DNA of 5,914 nucleotides from Ventricola sp017626895 (GCA_017626895.1 JAGAHV010000007.1:1-5914); one strand, 5' to 3'. Counted from the first letter of the stretch, positions 1 to 5,759 are shown. Numbers and translations: made by a program. Notes: generated by a model from the letters alone, not told the origin.

Positions 1-695
1 CATTGCTGGTGACGGCCTTTGCAGAAAACTGGAATGAAGGGAAAAAGCTGCTGTTCAGAGGGATGGTGACCAATCATTTCAGGACCTGGAATCCGAAACT
101 GGCCGACATGTGCCAGGAGGCAGAGGAGCAGGCCGGAAGGGAAAACGGGAAGGACGATATCATTTTCTGGCGGCTCCTGTACCGGATCAGCCCGGAGCTT
201 AAAGGGTTCTGCTGGAAAGGACAAATGTTTGAGAGCCTTCCCGCTTTTGGTCGGGACGTGCTTGAAAGACTCTGGAAGAAGGATAAGTCACAGTTTTCCT
301 ATTATTCCGGCATTCTTTCGGAAAAGGTGCTTTCCCAATATGTCAGCATAGCGGCGCCTGAAAATGAAAAGCTCAAAAAAGCAGCTGAGGCCATTGAGGA
401 TTCCTATGAACTTGAGCGGATCAATGGAACGGATATGCGCCGAACCTATTATCTCATGGCGTATACCCTCTCCGGCCAGAAGCTTCTGCTGCTGGATGGG
501 GAACAGATTCGTACATGTGATGAACTGGCTGAGTACATGCGGCGGACGCTGGCGGAATCCTTTGGAAAGTTTGAACAGCTGTGTCACCGGCTGGTGGATT
601 ATGAAGGTAATCTTGATCTCCAGCTCGAAACCTGGCTGATGGCCATAGGAAAACAGGATCAGCTTGAGACATGGCGCGCTTCCCTGGCTGAGTAA
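1..695 (+). CDS. Hypothetical helical-repeat protein, C-terminal part only
   Basis: An open frame runs in from the left edge (first full codon at 3) and stops at TAA 693-695, so only the last 230 or so residues are visible and the start is outside. I do not recognise a named domain. The sequence is mostly amphipathic helix, rich in Trp, Tyr, Glu and Leu, with no signal peptide or membrane segment. Two stretches resemble each other: visible residues about 55-117 (FWRLLYRIS...CWKGQMFESLPAFGRDVLERLW) and about 148-216 (YYLMAYTLSGQ...LDGEQIRT...LAEYMRRTLA...WLMAIG). Both have a hydrophobic helix, a short xxG turn and a following long helix, suggesting tandem helical repeats about 93 residues apart. 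It ends one base before the palindromic element at 697 and is followed by the coiled-coil gene at 856 on the same strand, so a functional link is plausible but unproven. The reading frame is convincing; the function is unknown. Confidence 0.8.
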   Translation, partial: LLVTAFAENWNEGKKLLFRGMVTNHFRTWNPKLADMCQEAEEQAGRENGKDDIIFWRLLYRISPELKGFCWKGQMFESLPAFGRDVLERLWKKDKSQFSYYSGILSEKVLSQYVSIAAPENEKLKKAAEAIEDSYELERINGTDMRRTYYLMAYTLSGQKLLLLDGEQIRTCDELAEYMRRTLAESFGKFEQLCHRLVDYEGNLDLQLETWLMAIGKQDQLETWRASLAE

Positions 696-696
696 T

Positions 697-717
697 GGCC
701 CTGTCGCATAGCGACAG
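697..717. repeat. Palindromic repeat copy 1
   Basis: GGCC is followed by CTGTCGC-ATA-GCGACAG, a perfect 7-bp stem with a 3-base loop. It starts one base after the TAA stop of the upstream gene. It differs from copies 2 and 3 only in the loop, where ATA replaces GCA. Confidence 0.75.
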
Positions 718-782
718 TTTGCCATAGTCCGGGCTTGACAAAGCCGCTCGGGCGAATGATCAGGTTTGGTTTGCGGCAAACT

Positions 783-805
783 GGCCCTGTCGCGCAGCGA
801 CAGGG
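783..805. repeat. Palindromic repeat copy 2
   Basis: GG is followed by CCCTGTCGC-GCA-GCGACAGGG, a perfect 9-bp stem at 785-793 and 797-805. Its first 21 bases (783-803) are identical to copy 3 at 2265-2285, and with the preceding bases the match is 25 of 26 (778-803 against 2260-2285). Confidence 0.8.
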
Positions 806-842
806 GCGTAAAGAACAAAGCCCTCCGGTGAATGAAAAGTAT

Positions 843-847
843 AGGAG
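843..847 (+). promoter_or_regulatory. Ribosome binding site fixing the start of the coiled-coil gene
   Basis: AGGAG at 843-847 lies 8 bases before ATG 856. This favours ATG 856 over the in-frame ATG at 832, which has no such site at a suitable distance and lies upstream of this one. Confidence 0.8.
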
Positions 848-855
848 ACCAGGAC

Positions 856-2292
856 ATGAGTGGCCCTAAAATATCGGTGTATTCCCTGACGGGACGCGCC
901 CGCGAGATTGTGTTCGGACAGATGAGATGTGAGCAGCAGTCCCTTGTCTGCGCCGCCCGGATACAGGAAATCATTCGTTCCTATTCCGGTATTTCGGAAC
1001 GAATGATCCGGAATATCCAGCTGCTGATGAAACGGACCTCGGAGGGATCCGGGCAGGTGGAAAAGCTTAAACAGCTTCAGGCGGAGGCTGAAACCGAGCT
1101 GGCAGCGATCCGGCGGGAACTGCAGGCACGGCCTGCCAGGCTGTCTCCGAAATACTGGATTGCAGAAGAGGCGTACAGGGAAAAACAGGAAGAACTGAAA
1201 CACTTTCAGGCACTGCGGAAACGGGCCGAAACACTGAAAGCAAAACTGGATGCGGCATTTGAGCAGGACCGGATGAACATTGCCGGAATACAGGCCAGTA
1301 TCCTCCGGGAACTGTCAGATCCGGAAGCCGGAAAGGAAGATGAAGGGCACGGGCAGAGCAAAAATGCGGATGATATCCGGAAAAGGCAAGCCGAAATTCT
1401 TGAGAATCTGAACGGTGTCTATTCCTTTGAACTGGAGAGCGAACGACCGGACACAGGTTTTCAGGAGAAGAAGGAAGCTGTGCAGAAAGAACTGGCCCAA
1501 TTGCAGAAGGACGATTCCTTGCCGGAAAGCCTGAACAGGGAGATACGGCAGGCCAAGGAGGCCCTGCAGAAAATTGAATCAATGCCATACCTGAGGACAT
1601 TTCATTCCATTACGGTCAAGGGCCTTCTCCGAAAGGCGGAGGCCTGCAGAGAGGCAGAGGAGCAGAAAAGGCGCGGGTACGCGGAACTTGTGGCGCGGTA
1701 CGAGGCGTTGTGTACCATGGCCGGGGAGACGGCGAGATCGCTTCCGTATTCCGAAACGGCAGAGAAGACGATCCGTGAGGAAACAGAACGTCTTGAAAGC
1801 CAGATTGTCCGTCAGCAGGAGCAGGAATATATCAGCGACTGCATTGATGAGGTAATGTCTGAGATGGGCTATGACCTGATCGGCGCCCGGGAGGTCTGCA
1901 AAAAAAGCGGGAAGCGCTTTCGGAATGAATTGTACACGTTCAATGAGGGAACGGCGGTCAATGTGACGTTCTCGCAGGATGGACAGATTGCAATGGAACT
2001 CGGAGGCCTGGCAAGAGAGGATCGTACTCCGACGTCGGAGGAAACGGAACAATTAACGCGGGATATGGAACAATTCTGCGGAGCGTTTGAAGAGTTTGAA
2101 CGCAGAATGCAAGCCCGGGGAATTACGGTGGGTGACCGAATTGCCCTTTCCCCGCCGGATCCACAATTCGCCAGCATCATCAATGTGAATGATTACGACA
2201 TTGAAAAGGCTGACCATGTTTCGGTCATGCATGGAAAGAAACGGCGCAAACAGGCGGCTAAACAGGCCCTGTCGCGCAGCGACAGTGTGTAG
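856..2292 (+). CDS. Coiled-coil protein with MSGPK N-terminus, function unknown
   Basis: This gene encodes 478 residues, starting at ATG 856 behind AGGAG. It begins MSGPKISVYSLTGRAR; as I recall, a short MSGPK-x-S-x-Y-x-L motif opens many large bacterial coiled-coil proteins of unknown role. Residues about 66-135, 170-240 and 255-325 are Glu/Lys/Gln/Leu-rich with heptad-like spacing, so long coiled coils are likely. Residues about 325-425 look like a folded domain (YISDCIDEVMSEMGYDLIG, then KKSGKRFRNELYTFNEGTAVNVTFS, then MELGGL). A basic patch KKRRK lies at 461-465. There is no signal peptide, membrane helix or Walker motif, so it is probably cytosolic and not an SMC-type ATPase. The final residues (SRSDSV) and the stop come from a copy of the palindromic repeat, so the native C-terminus may have been altered. 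It lies 160 bases after gene 1, a possible partner. The gene call is strong; the function is not assignable. Confidence 0.92.
   Translation: MSGPKISVYSLTGRAREIVFGQMRCEQQSLVCAARIQEIIRSYSGISERMIRNIQLLMKRTSEGSGQVEKLKQLQAEAETELAAIRRELQARPARLSPKYWIAEEAYREKQEELKHFQALRKRAETLKAKLDAAFEQDRMNIAGIQASILRELSDPEAGKEDEGHGQSKNADDIRKRQAEILENLNGVYSFELESERPDTGFQEKKEAVQKELAQLQKDDSLPESLNREIRQAKEALQKIESMPYLRTFHSITVKGLLRKAEACREAEEQKRRGYAELVARYEALCTMAGETARSLPYSETAEKTIREETERLESQIVRQQEQEYISDCIDEVMSEMGYDLIGAREVCKKSGKRFRNELYTFNEGTAVNVTFSQDGQIAMELGGLAREDRTPTSEETEQLTRDMEQFCGAFEEFERRMQARGITVGDRIALSPPDPQFASIINVNDYDIEKADHVSVMHGKKRRKQAAKQALSRSDSV
970..1015 (+). repeat. Interlocked perfect inverted repeats inside coding sequence
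   Basis: ATCATTCGTTCC (970-981) is perfectly complementary in inverse to GGAACGAATGAT (996-1007), a 12-bp stem with a 14-base loop. The first eight loop bases, TATTCCGG (982-989), are the reverse complement of CCGGAATA (1008-1015), which directly follows the stem. The order is therefore A-B-spacer-A'-B', the topology of an H-type pseudoknot. There are no linker bases between the arms, so both stems could not form fully at once; they may be alternatives. No slippery heptamer is seen just upstream, so frameshifting is not supported. Confidence 0.7.
2265..2285. repeat. Palindromic repeat copy 3, within the end of the coiled-coil gene
   Basis: GGCC is followed by CTGTCGC-GCA-GCGACAG, identical over 21 bases to 783-803. 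Here the repeat is translated, giving A-L-S-R-S-D-S before the final Val and TAG (2290-2292). All three copies have GGCC on the left, so they share one orientation. Confidence 0.8.
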
Positions 2293-2338
2293 AATTCAGG
2301 GCACTGATAAAACGGCTCAGGCAATGAGAACTGAAAAT

Positions 2339-2343
2339 GGAGG
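2339..2343 (+). promoter_or_regulatory. Ribosome binding site fixing the malic enzyme start
   Basis: GGAGG at 2339-2343 is 8 bases before ATG 2352. The in-frame ATG at 2337 overlaps this site and has none of its own, so 2352 is the likely start. No convincing promoter could be picked in the 59 bases between the upstream stop and this gene; one may lie inside the upstream coding region. Confidence 0.85.
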
Positions 2344-2351
2344 AACCACAA

Positions 2352-3521
2352 ATGAATTATGCGGAGGAATCCCTGCGGCTGCATGAAGAATGGAAGGGAA
2401 AGATTGAGGTTGTTTCCCGTGTTTCTGTGAAAAACAAGGAAGATCTGTCCCTGGCTTATACGCCCGGTGTGGCTCAGCCCTGTCTTGAAATCCAGAAGGA
2501 TTACGACAAATCGTTTACACTGACCAGGCGGAGCAATCTGGTGGCGGTTATCACCGACGGAACGGCGGTGCTGGGACTGGGGGATATCGGTCCGGAGGCC
2601 GGCATGCCGGTCATGGAGGGCAAGTGTGCCCTGTTCAAGGCTTTTGGTGACGTGGATGCGTTCCCGATCTGTGTCCGCAGCAAGGATGTGGATGAAATTG
2701 TCCGGACCGTCTACCTGATTTCCGGCAGCTTTGGGGGAATCAACCTGGAAGATATTGCAGCCCCGCGCTGCTTTGAGATTGAGCGGAAACTGAAGGAAAT
2801 CTGCGATATTCCGATTTTTCATGATGATCAGCACGGGACGGCCATCGTCGTGGGGGCGGCTCTGATCAATGCGCTGCGCGTCGTCGGGAAAACGATCGGG
2901 GAGGCGAAGGTGGTAATCAATGGCGCCGGAAGTGCGGGAATTGCCATTGGCCGTCATATTATGGATATGGGCGTAAAGCACCTGAAGATGGTGGACCGGA
3001 ACGGCATTTTATGCGAAGGCGTGGAGATGAATTCCGTCCAGGCGGAAATGGCCGCCATAACCAATCCGGAAAAGTTCTCCGGGAAACTGGCGGATGCACT
3101 GAAAGGGGCAGATGTCTTTATCGGCGTCAGTGCGCCGCATGTTGTGACCAGGGAAATGATTGGCTCCATGGCGCCCGGCGCTATTGTGTTCCCCATGGCA
3201 AATCCGACGCCTGAGATTGAGCCGGATGTTGCACTGGAAGCGGGGGCAGCCGTTGTTGGAACGGGGAGAAGTGATCATCCCAACCAGATCAACAATGTGC
3301 TGGTATTCCCGGGACTGTTCCGCGGGGCACTGGATGTCCGGGCCAGGGATATCAATCAGTCTATGAAGCTGGCTGCCTCCTACGCACTGACAAATCTGGT
3401 GTCAGAGGAGGAACTGAATGACAAGTACATTTTGCCGGCTGCATTTGATCCGCGGGTGGGACCGGCAGTGGCCAAGGCTGTGGCACAGGCTGCCAGGGAC
3501 AGCGGGGTTGCCCGAATCTGA
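2352..3521 (+). CDS. NAD(P)-dependent malic enzyme (short bacterial form)
   Basis: A cytosolic enzyme that oxidatively decarboxylates (S)-malate to pyruvate and CO2 with a divalent metal, producing NADH or NADPH. At 389 residues it matches the short bacterial class and lacks the C-terminal phosphotransacetylase-like domain of long MaeB enzymes. The family motifs are all present: AYTPGVA with the probable catalytic Tyr36, MEGKCALFKAF with the probable catalytic Lys91, the metal ligands in INLEDI (Glu133, Asp134) and FHDDQHGTA (Asp158/159), the Rossmann loop GAGSAG (191-196), VDRNG after the second strand (Asp215), ANPTPE (283-288), and NQINNVLVFPG (311-321) in the substrate region. Asp215 is compatible with NAD but does not decide the cofactor. 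The frame is intact. It starts 59 bases after the coiled-coil gene; no neighbour belongs to the same pathway. The family assignment is near certain and the cofactor is open. Confidence 0.97.
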   Translation: MNYAEESLRLHEEWKGKIEVVSRVSVKNKEDLSLAYTPGVAQPCLEIQKDYDKSFTLTRRSNLVAVITDGTAVLGLGDIGPEAGMPVMEGKCALFKAFGDVDAFPICVRSKDVDEIVRTVYLISGSFGGINLEDIAAPRCFEIERKLKEICDIPIFHDDQHGTAIVVGAALINALRVVGKTIGEAKVVINGAGSAGIAIGRHIMDMGVKHLKMVDRNGILCEGVEMNSVQAEMAAITNPEKFSGKLADALKGADVFIGVSAPHVVTREMIGSMAPGAIVFPMANPTPEIEPDVALEAGAAVVGTGRSDHPNQINNVLVFPGLFRGALDVRARDINQSMKLAASYALTNLVSEEELNDKYILPAAFDPRVGPAVAKAVAQAARDSGVARI

Positions 3522-3679
3522 CCGGGCTCCTCTGGTTTTGGCTAAGACAAAGATGCACAGGCAAATGAAGTGAGGAGGCGCAGCTGAAATGCGTGCTGAT
3601 GCACCGAAGCAGACGTGTTGTCCAGCTTGAACCGGATGAATCCTCTGGAATCATTTCAAAAATGGACAGACAGAAGATC

Positions 3680-3710
3680 AGCCATTTTGCCAGAAGCAGA
3701 ATGGCTTTTT
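3680..3710 (+). terminator. Rho-independent terminator downstream of malic enzyme
   Basis: An 11-bp stem (3680-3690 with 3696-3706, one G-U pair) carries the 5-base loop CAGAA and ends in TTTTT, then GTTT. It is a textbook intrinsic terminator on the + strand, about 160 bases after the malic enzyme stop. It should insulate the following gene from upstream transcription. Confidence 0.85.
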
Positions 3711-3769
3711 GTTTGTGAGCATCTCTTCTGTTTTTGCCTGACAGGTGAACCGGTACCAGGACTTGCAGT
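3709..3769. repeat. 61-base direct repeat, left copy
   Basis: Ungapped alignment with 5823-5883 gives 49 identities in 61 positions. Shared blocks include GTGAGCATC/ATGAGCATC, TTTGCCTGA, TGAACCG and CAGGA. The copy begins in the T-run of the terminator and ends about 34 bases before a TATAAT box, so it sits between a terminator and a promoter. Confidence 0.75.
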
Positions 3770-3802
3770 ATTGTTCTCCTGCCTGTTGAATCCGGATGCG
3801 CT

Positions 3803-3811
3803 TGGTATAAT
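3803..3811 (+). promoter_or_regulatory. Extended -10 promoter for the AAA/PD-(D/E)XK gene
   Basis: TGGTATAAT contains a perfect TATAAT (3806-3811) preceded by a TGN extension. No good -35 lies at 16-18 bases; TTGAAT at 3786-3791 is only 14 bases away. An extended -10 can work without a strong -35. Transcription would start near 3818, giving a leader of roughly 165 bases before ATG 3984. Confidence 0.6.
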
Positions 3812-3838
3812 CAACTGGCAAGAGCTAAAAGGTAAGGA

Positions 3839-3882
3839 AGGTCAGGCAGCAGACGGAAGTCAGGCGCGGGAAAAGCTGACCT
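3839..3882 (+). repeat. Weak inverted repeat in the leader
   Basis: AGGTCAG (3839-3845) and CTGACCT (3876-3882) are complementary across 30 bases. GTCAGGC also occurs twice directly (3841-3847, 3859-3865). It could be leader structure or an operator, but a 7-bp stem with a long loop may be chance. Confidence 0.3.
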
Positions 3883-3941
3883 GATGGGGCCTGGGGCATT
3901 CCGGCAGGAAAGATTTTGAAAGTTGGCTTTGCCTTTAAGGG

Positions 3942-3948
3942 AAAGGAG
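3942..3948 (+). promoter_or_regulatory. Isolated Shine-Dalgarno sequence without a well-placed start codon
   Basis: AAAGGAG at 3942-3948 is a strong ribosome-binding sequence, yet the ATG used by the AAA/PD-(D/E)XK gene is 35 bases further on. TGA at 3966-3968 closes the frame upstream, so the coding region cannot begin nearer to it. The gene's own start has only the weak GTGAGA (3965-3970), 13 bases upstream. Confidence 0.35.
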
Positions 3949-3983
3949 TGTCTCATTCGGAAAAGTGAGATCAATTCACGATT

Positions 3984-5570
3984 ATGGGTGTATATGTCAA
4001 TCCTGGCAATCAGGCGTTCAGCCGAATCGTGGGGAAAAACTATGTGGATAAAACGAAACTGATTGAGGCGATGAACGAAAGAATTGGCGGAGATGAGTCT
4101 CTTGTTTGCGTCAGCAGACCGCGACGTTTTGGAAAATCTTACGCAGCGAAAATGCTGACTGCTTATTATGACTGCTCCTGCGATTCACATTTGTTGTTTG
4201 ATGGTCTGAATATAGCGGAGTCAGAAAACTACAGAGAACATCTGAATCAGTACAATGTCATCTGTCTTGATATCTCTGGCTTCATTTCGATTGCAATACG
4301 TGAAAAAGCAGATCTTTCAGATGTGCCTGACCGGATTACCTCTGCCATCAAGGATGAAGTTCTGGCGCTTGATCCGGATGCACCTGGGGATAAAAGCCTG
4401 GAAGAGTGCATGATTCATTGCGTTGAGTCGCCGAATGGGAGACCGTTTATATTCATCATCGACGAATGGGATGCAATGATTCGGGAAGCGAAAGAGAACA
4501 CTGCGGCTCAGGACAGTTATCTGGCGCTGCTTCGGGGATGGTTCAAAAACACGAATTTTACGCCGAGGGTTGTTGCCGCCGCCTATATGACCGGCATTCT
4601 TCCTGTCAAAAAAGATGGCTCTCAATCTTCAATCTCTGAGTTTGATGAATCCTCAATGCTTGATACGCTTGAGTTTGCAGAATTTGTCGGTTTTACAGAA
4701 GAGGAAGTTGAGGAACGCTGCAGGGGAGGAAAGGTTGGTTTTGAAGAGATAAAGGCATGGTATGATGGTTATGACCTTCCTGGGGTTGGTTCGATGTATA
4801 ATCCGTATTCCGTCATGAAGGCACTCAAATCCGGCAGATGTCAGGCCTACTGGAGAAAGACATCCAGTGCCGAATCCTTGCGAAATTACCTGAATATGGA
4901 TTTTGAGGGATTGCAGGAAACGGTGGCCAGACTGATTGCCGGAGAGAGGATCACAGTGAATGTTGATGAATTCCACAATGATTTTGAATCTTTCGAAAGC
5001 GCAGACGATGTGCTGACGCTGCTGATTCACCTGGGGTATCTGAGTTATCATTTAACAGAAAAAACGGTTCAGATTCCAAATGAAGAAGTCAGGATAGAGT
5101 TTAAGCAGTTCCTTACTCAAAAGAAAGTAAACAGTGGCTGGATGAAGCTGATCAGGCGTTCTCAGAAGATTTTGGAGGATACACTGGCCGGACGAAATGA
5201 GGATGTCGCCGCCGGCATGGATGAAATCAGATCAGAACAATATGCGCCACAGCTGTCCGATAATGAGCAGTCTCTCCGGGCTGTTATAAAGTATGCTTAC
5301 CTGGCCACCGCTGGTCAGCTCATTCAGATGGATGAACTGCCGGGCGGAAAGGGAATCGCGGATGTTGCGTATATTCCTGCTTCATTATCCAGACTTCCTG
5401 TCATGGTTGTCGAACTGAAATGGAACAAAACAGCAGGAGGGGCGATTGCACAGATAAAAGAGAAGAAATACACGGCGAAACTGAAACCCTATGCAGGAAA
5501 TATCCTCCTGGTTGGAATTAACTATGACGAAAAGACGGGTAAACACACCTGCCTGATTGAAAAAGAATGA
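3984..5570 (+). CDS. AAA-ATPase-like protein with C-terminal PD-(D/E)XK nuclease-fold domain
   Basis: 528 residues, starting MGVYVNPGNQAF as is usual for this family (AAA-ATPase_like, PF09820, with the PD-(D/E)XK domain PF08011/DUF1703). The N-terminal ATPase has YVDKTKLI (20-27), the family's atypical P-loop SRPRRFGKS (44-52) and the Walker B FIFIIDEWDAM (155-165). Residues about 225-290 carry the usual linker (WYDGY, 259-263; YNPYSV, 272-277). The C-terminal domain has Glu428 on the leading helix, Asp460 in GIADV, the ELK triad (Glu477, Lys479) and Gln490 in AIAQIKEKKY, so the active site looks intact. The biological role of the family is unknown; DNA cleavage or a defence or mobile-element role is inference. 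TGA at 3966-3968 excludes an earlier start. It has its own promoter and terminators and visibly lower GC than the malic enzyme gene, consistent with separate acquisition. Such genes often occur in many copies per genome. The family assignment is strong. Confidence 0.95.
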   Translation: MGVYVNPGNQAFSRIVGKNYVDKTKLIEAMNERIGGDESLVCVSRPRRFGKSYAAKMLTAYYDCSCDSHLLFDGLNIAESENYREHLNQYNVICLDISGFISIAIREKADLSDVPDRITSAIKDEVLALDPDAPGDKSLEECMIHCVESPNGRPFIFIIDEWDAMIREAKENTAAQDSYLALLRGWFKNTNFTPRVVAAAYMTGILPVKKDGSQSSISEFDESSMLDTLEFAEFVGFTEEEVEERCRGGKVGFEEIKAWYDGYDLPGVGSMYNPYSVMKALKSGRCQAYWRKTSSAESLRNYLNMDFEGLQETVARLIAGERITVNVDEFHNDFESFESADDVLTLLIHLGYLSYHLTEKTVQIPNEEVRIEFKQFLTQKKVNSGWMKLIRRSQKILEDTLAGRNEDVAAGMDEIRSEQYAPQLSDNEQSLRAVIKYAYLATAGQLIQMDELPGGKGIADVAYIPASLSRLPVMVVELKWNKTAGGAIAQIKEKKYTAKLKPYAGNILLVGINYDEKTGKHTCLIEKE

Positions 5571-5583
5571 AAGGTACTTCAGC

Positions 5584-5640
5584 GCTCTCCGATTCGCTGC
5601 CTGGGACAGAATCCGGGGCAGCGGATCGGAGAGCATTGTT
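5584..5640 (+). terminator. Long hairpin, probable terminator after the AAA/PD-(D/E)XK gene
   Basis: An 18-bp stem (5584-5601 with 5617-5634) has a single G-U pair and a 15-base loop, and starts 13 bases after the stop codon. The tail ATTGTTGTCTTG is T-rich but has no continuous run of T, so it may act as an imperfect terminator or as a 3'-end stabiliser. Because the stem is nearly perfect, it could also form in the opposite strand's RNA. Confidence 0.65.
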
Positions 5641-5759
5641 GTCTTGCCGGGCATTTTTCAATAGGGGGAGATGTTACAGACGGAGATTCAACGTAAGTTC
5701 CTAAACAAATGACGTGCAAGATTATCGACGACATATTGAAAAAGATTATGAGCATTCCA

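Larger units (their letters stand above)
697..808. repeat. Composite palindromic intergenic element (REP/BIME-like)
   Basis: This short intergenic stretch is almost entirely inverted repeats. A hairpin at 701-717 (CTGTCGC/GCGACAG) is followed by CAGTTTGCC at 715-723, which pairs with GGCAAACTG at 775-783. Between these arms lies a small hairpin, GGCTT-GACA-AAGCC (732-745), closed outside by CCG/CGG. A second 9-bp hairpin follows at 785-805 (CCCTGTCGC/GCGACAGGG). Two palindromes around a spacer resemble bacterial REP doublets (BIMEs). Neither hairpin is followed by a run of T, so a simple intrinsic terminator is unlikely; effects on mRNA stability or a mobile-repeat origin are alternatives. 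No REP-associated transposase is visible. Confidence 0.7.
3522..3983. other. Intergenic region between malic enzyme and AAA/PD-(D/E)XK gene
   Basis: These 462 bases hold, in order: a weak GCCCG/CGGGC hairpin over the malic enzyme stop (3510-3527); an AGGAGG at 3573-3578 before a possible 13-codon reading frame (3589-3630); a strong terminator (3680-3710); a 61-base repeat (3709-3769); an extended -10 promoter (3803-3811); a weak inverted repeat (3839-3882); and an isolated Shine-Dalgarno sequence near 3945. A 270-base open frame at 3615-3884 runs through the terminator, repeat and promoter, has no family resemblance and is judged non-coding. Confidence 0.6.

Noticed and set aside
735..763. 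TTGACA (735-740) as a promoter for the coiled-coil gene
   Set aside because: The hexamer is perfect, but the sequence at 17 bases (GATCAG) is a poor -10, and the hexamer lies inside the small hairpin GGCTT-GACA-AAGCC. It may be a weak promoter, but I cannot support it.
832..855. Upstream ATG at 832 as start of the coiled-coil gene
   Set aside because: The AGGAG at 843-847 would lie inside the gene, whereas it is ideally placed for ATG 856, which gives the MSGPK start.
288..974. 228-residue open frame on the minus strand
   Set aside because: It is antisense to two plus-strand genes and the palindromic element, has Cys/Pro/Arg-rich composition without family resemblance, and owes part of its length to the absence of stops in the palindromes (the recurring SLRDRA).
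970..1015. Programmed ribosomal frameshift site in the coiled-coil gene
   Set aside because: Although the inverted repeats have a pseudoknot-like order, no slippery heptamer precedes them, the zero frame continues for over 1200 bases, and zero-length linkers make the full pseudoknot sterically doubtful.
2337..2351. Upstream ATG at 2337 as start of the malic enzyme gene
   Set aside because: It overlaps the GGAGG that serves ATG 2352, and the extra residues (MEEPQ) are just the translated ribosome site.
2193..2981. 262-residue open frame on the minus strand opposite the malic enzyme gene
   Set aside because: It is the complement of a well-supported malic enzyme and the end of the coiled-coil gene, and its sequence matches no family known to me.
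3510..3527. GCCCG/CGGGC hairpin at the malic enzyme stop as terminator
   Set aside because: The stem has only 5 bp, overlaps the stop codon and is not followed by a T-run; the hairpin at 3680-3710 is far better.
3615..3884. 89-residue plus-strand open frame in the intergenic region
   Set aside because: It spans a strong terminator, the 61-base repeat and the promoter of the next gene, lacks a ribosome site and has no recognisable domain.
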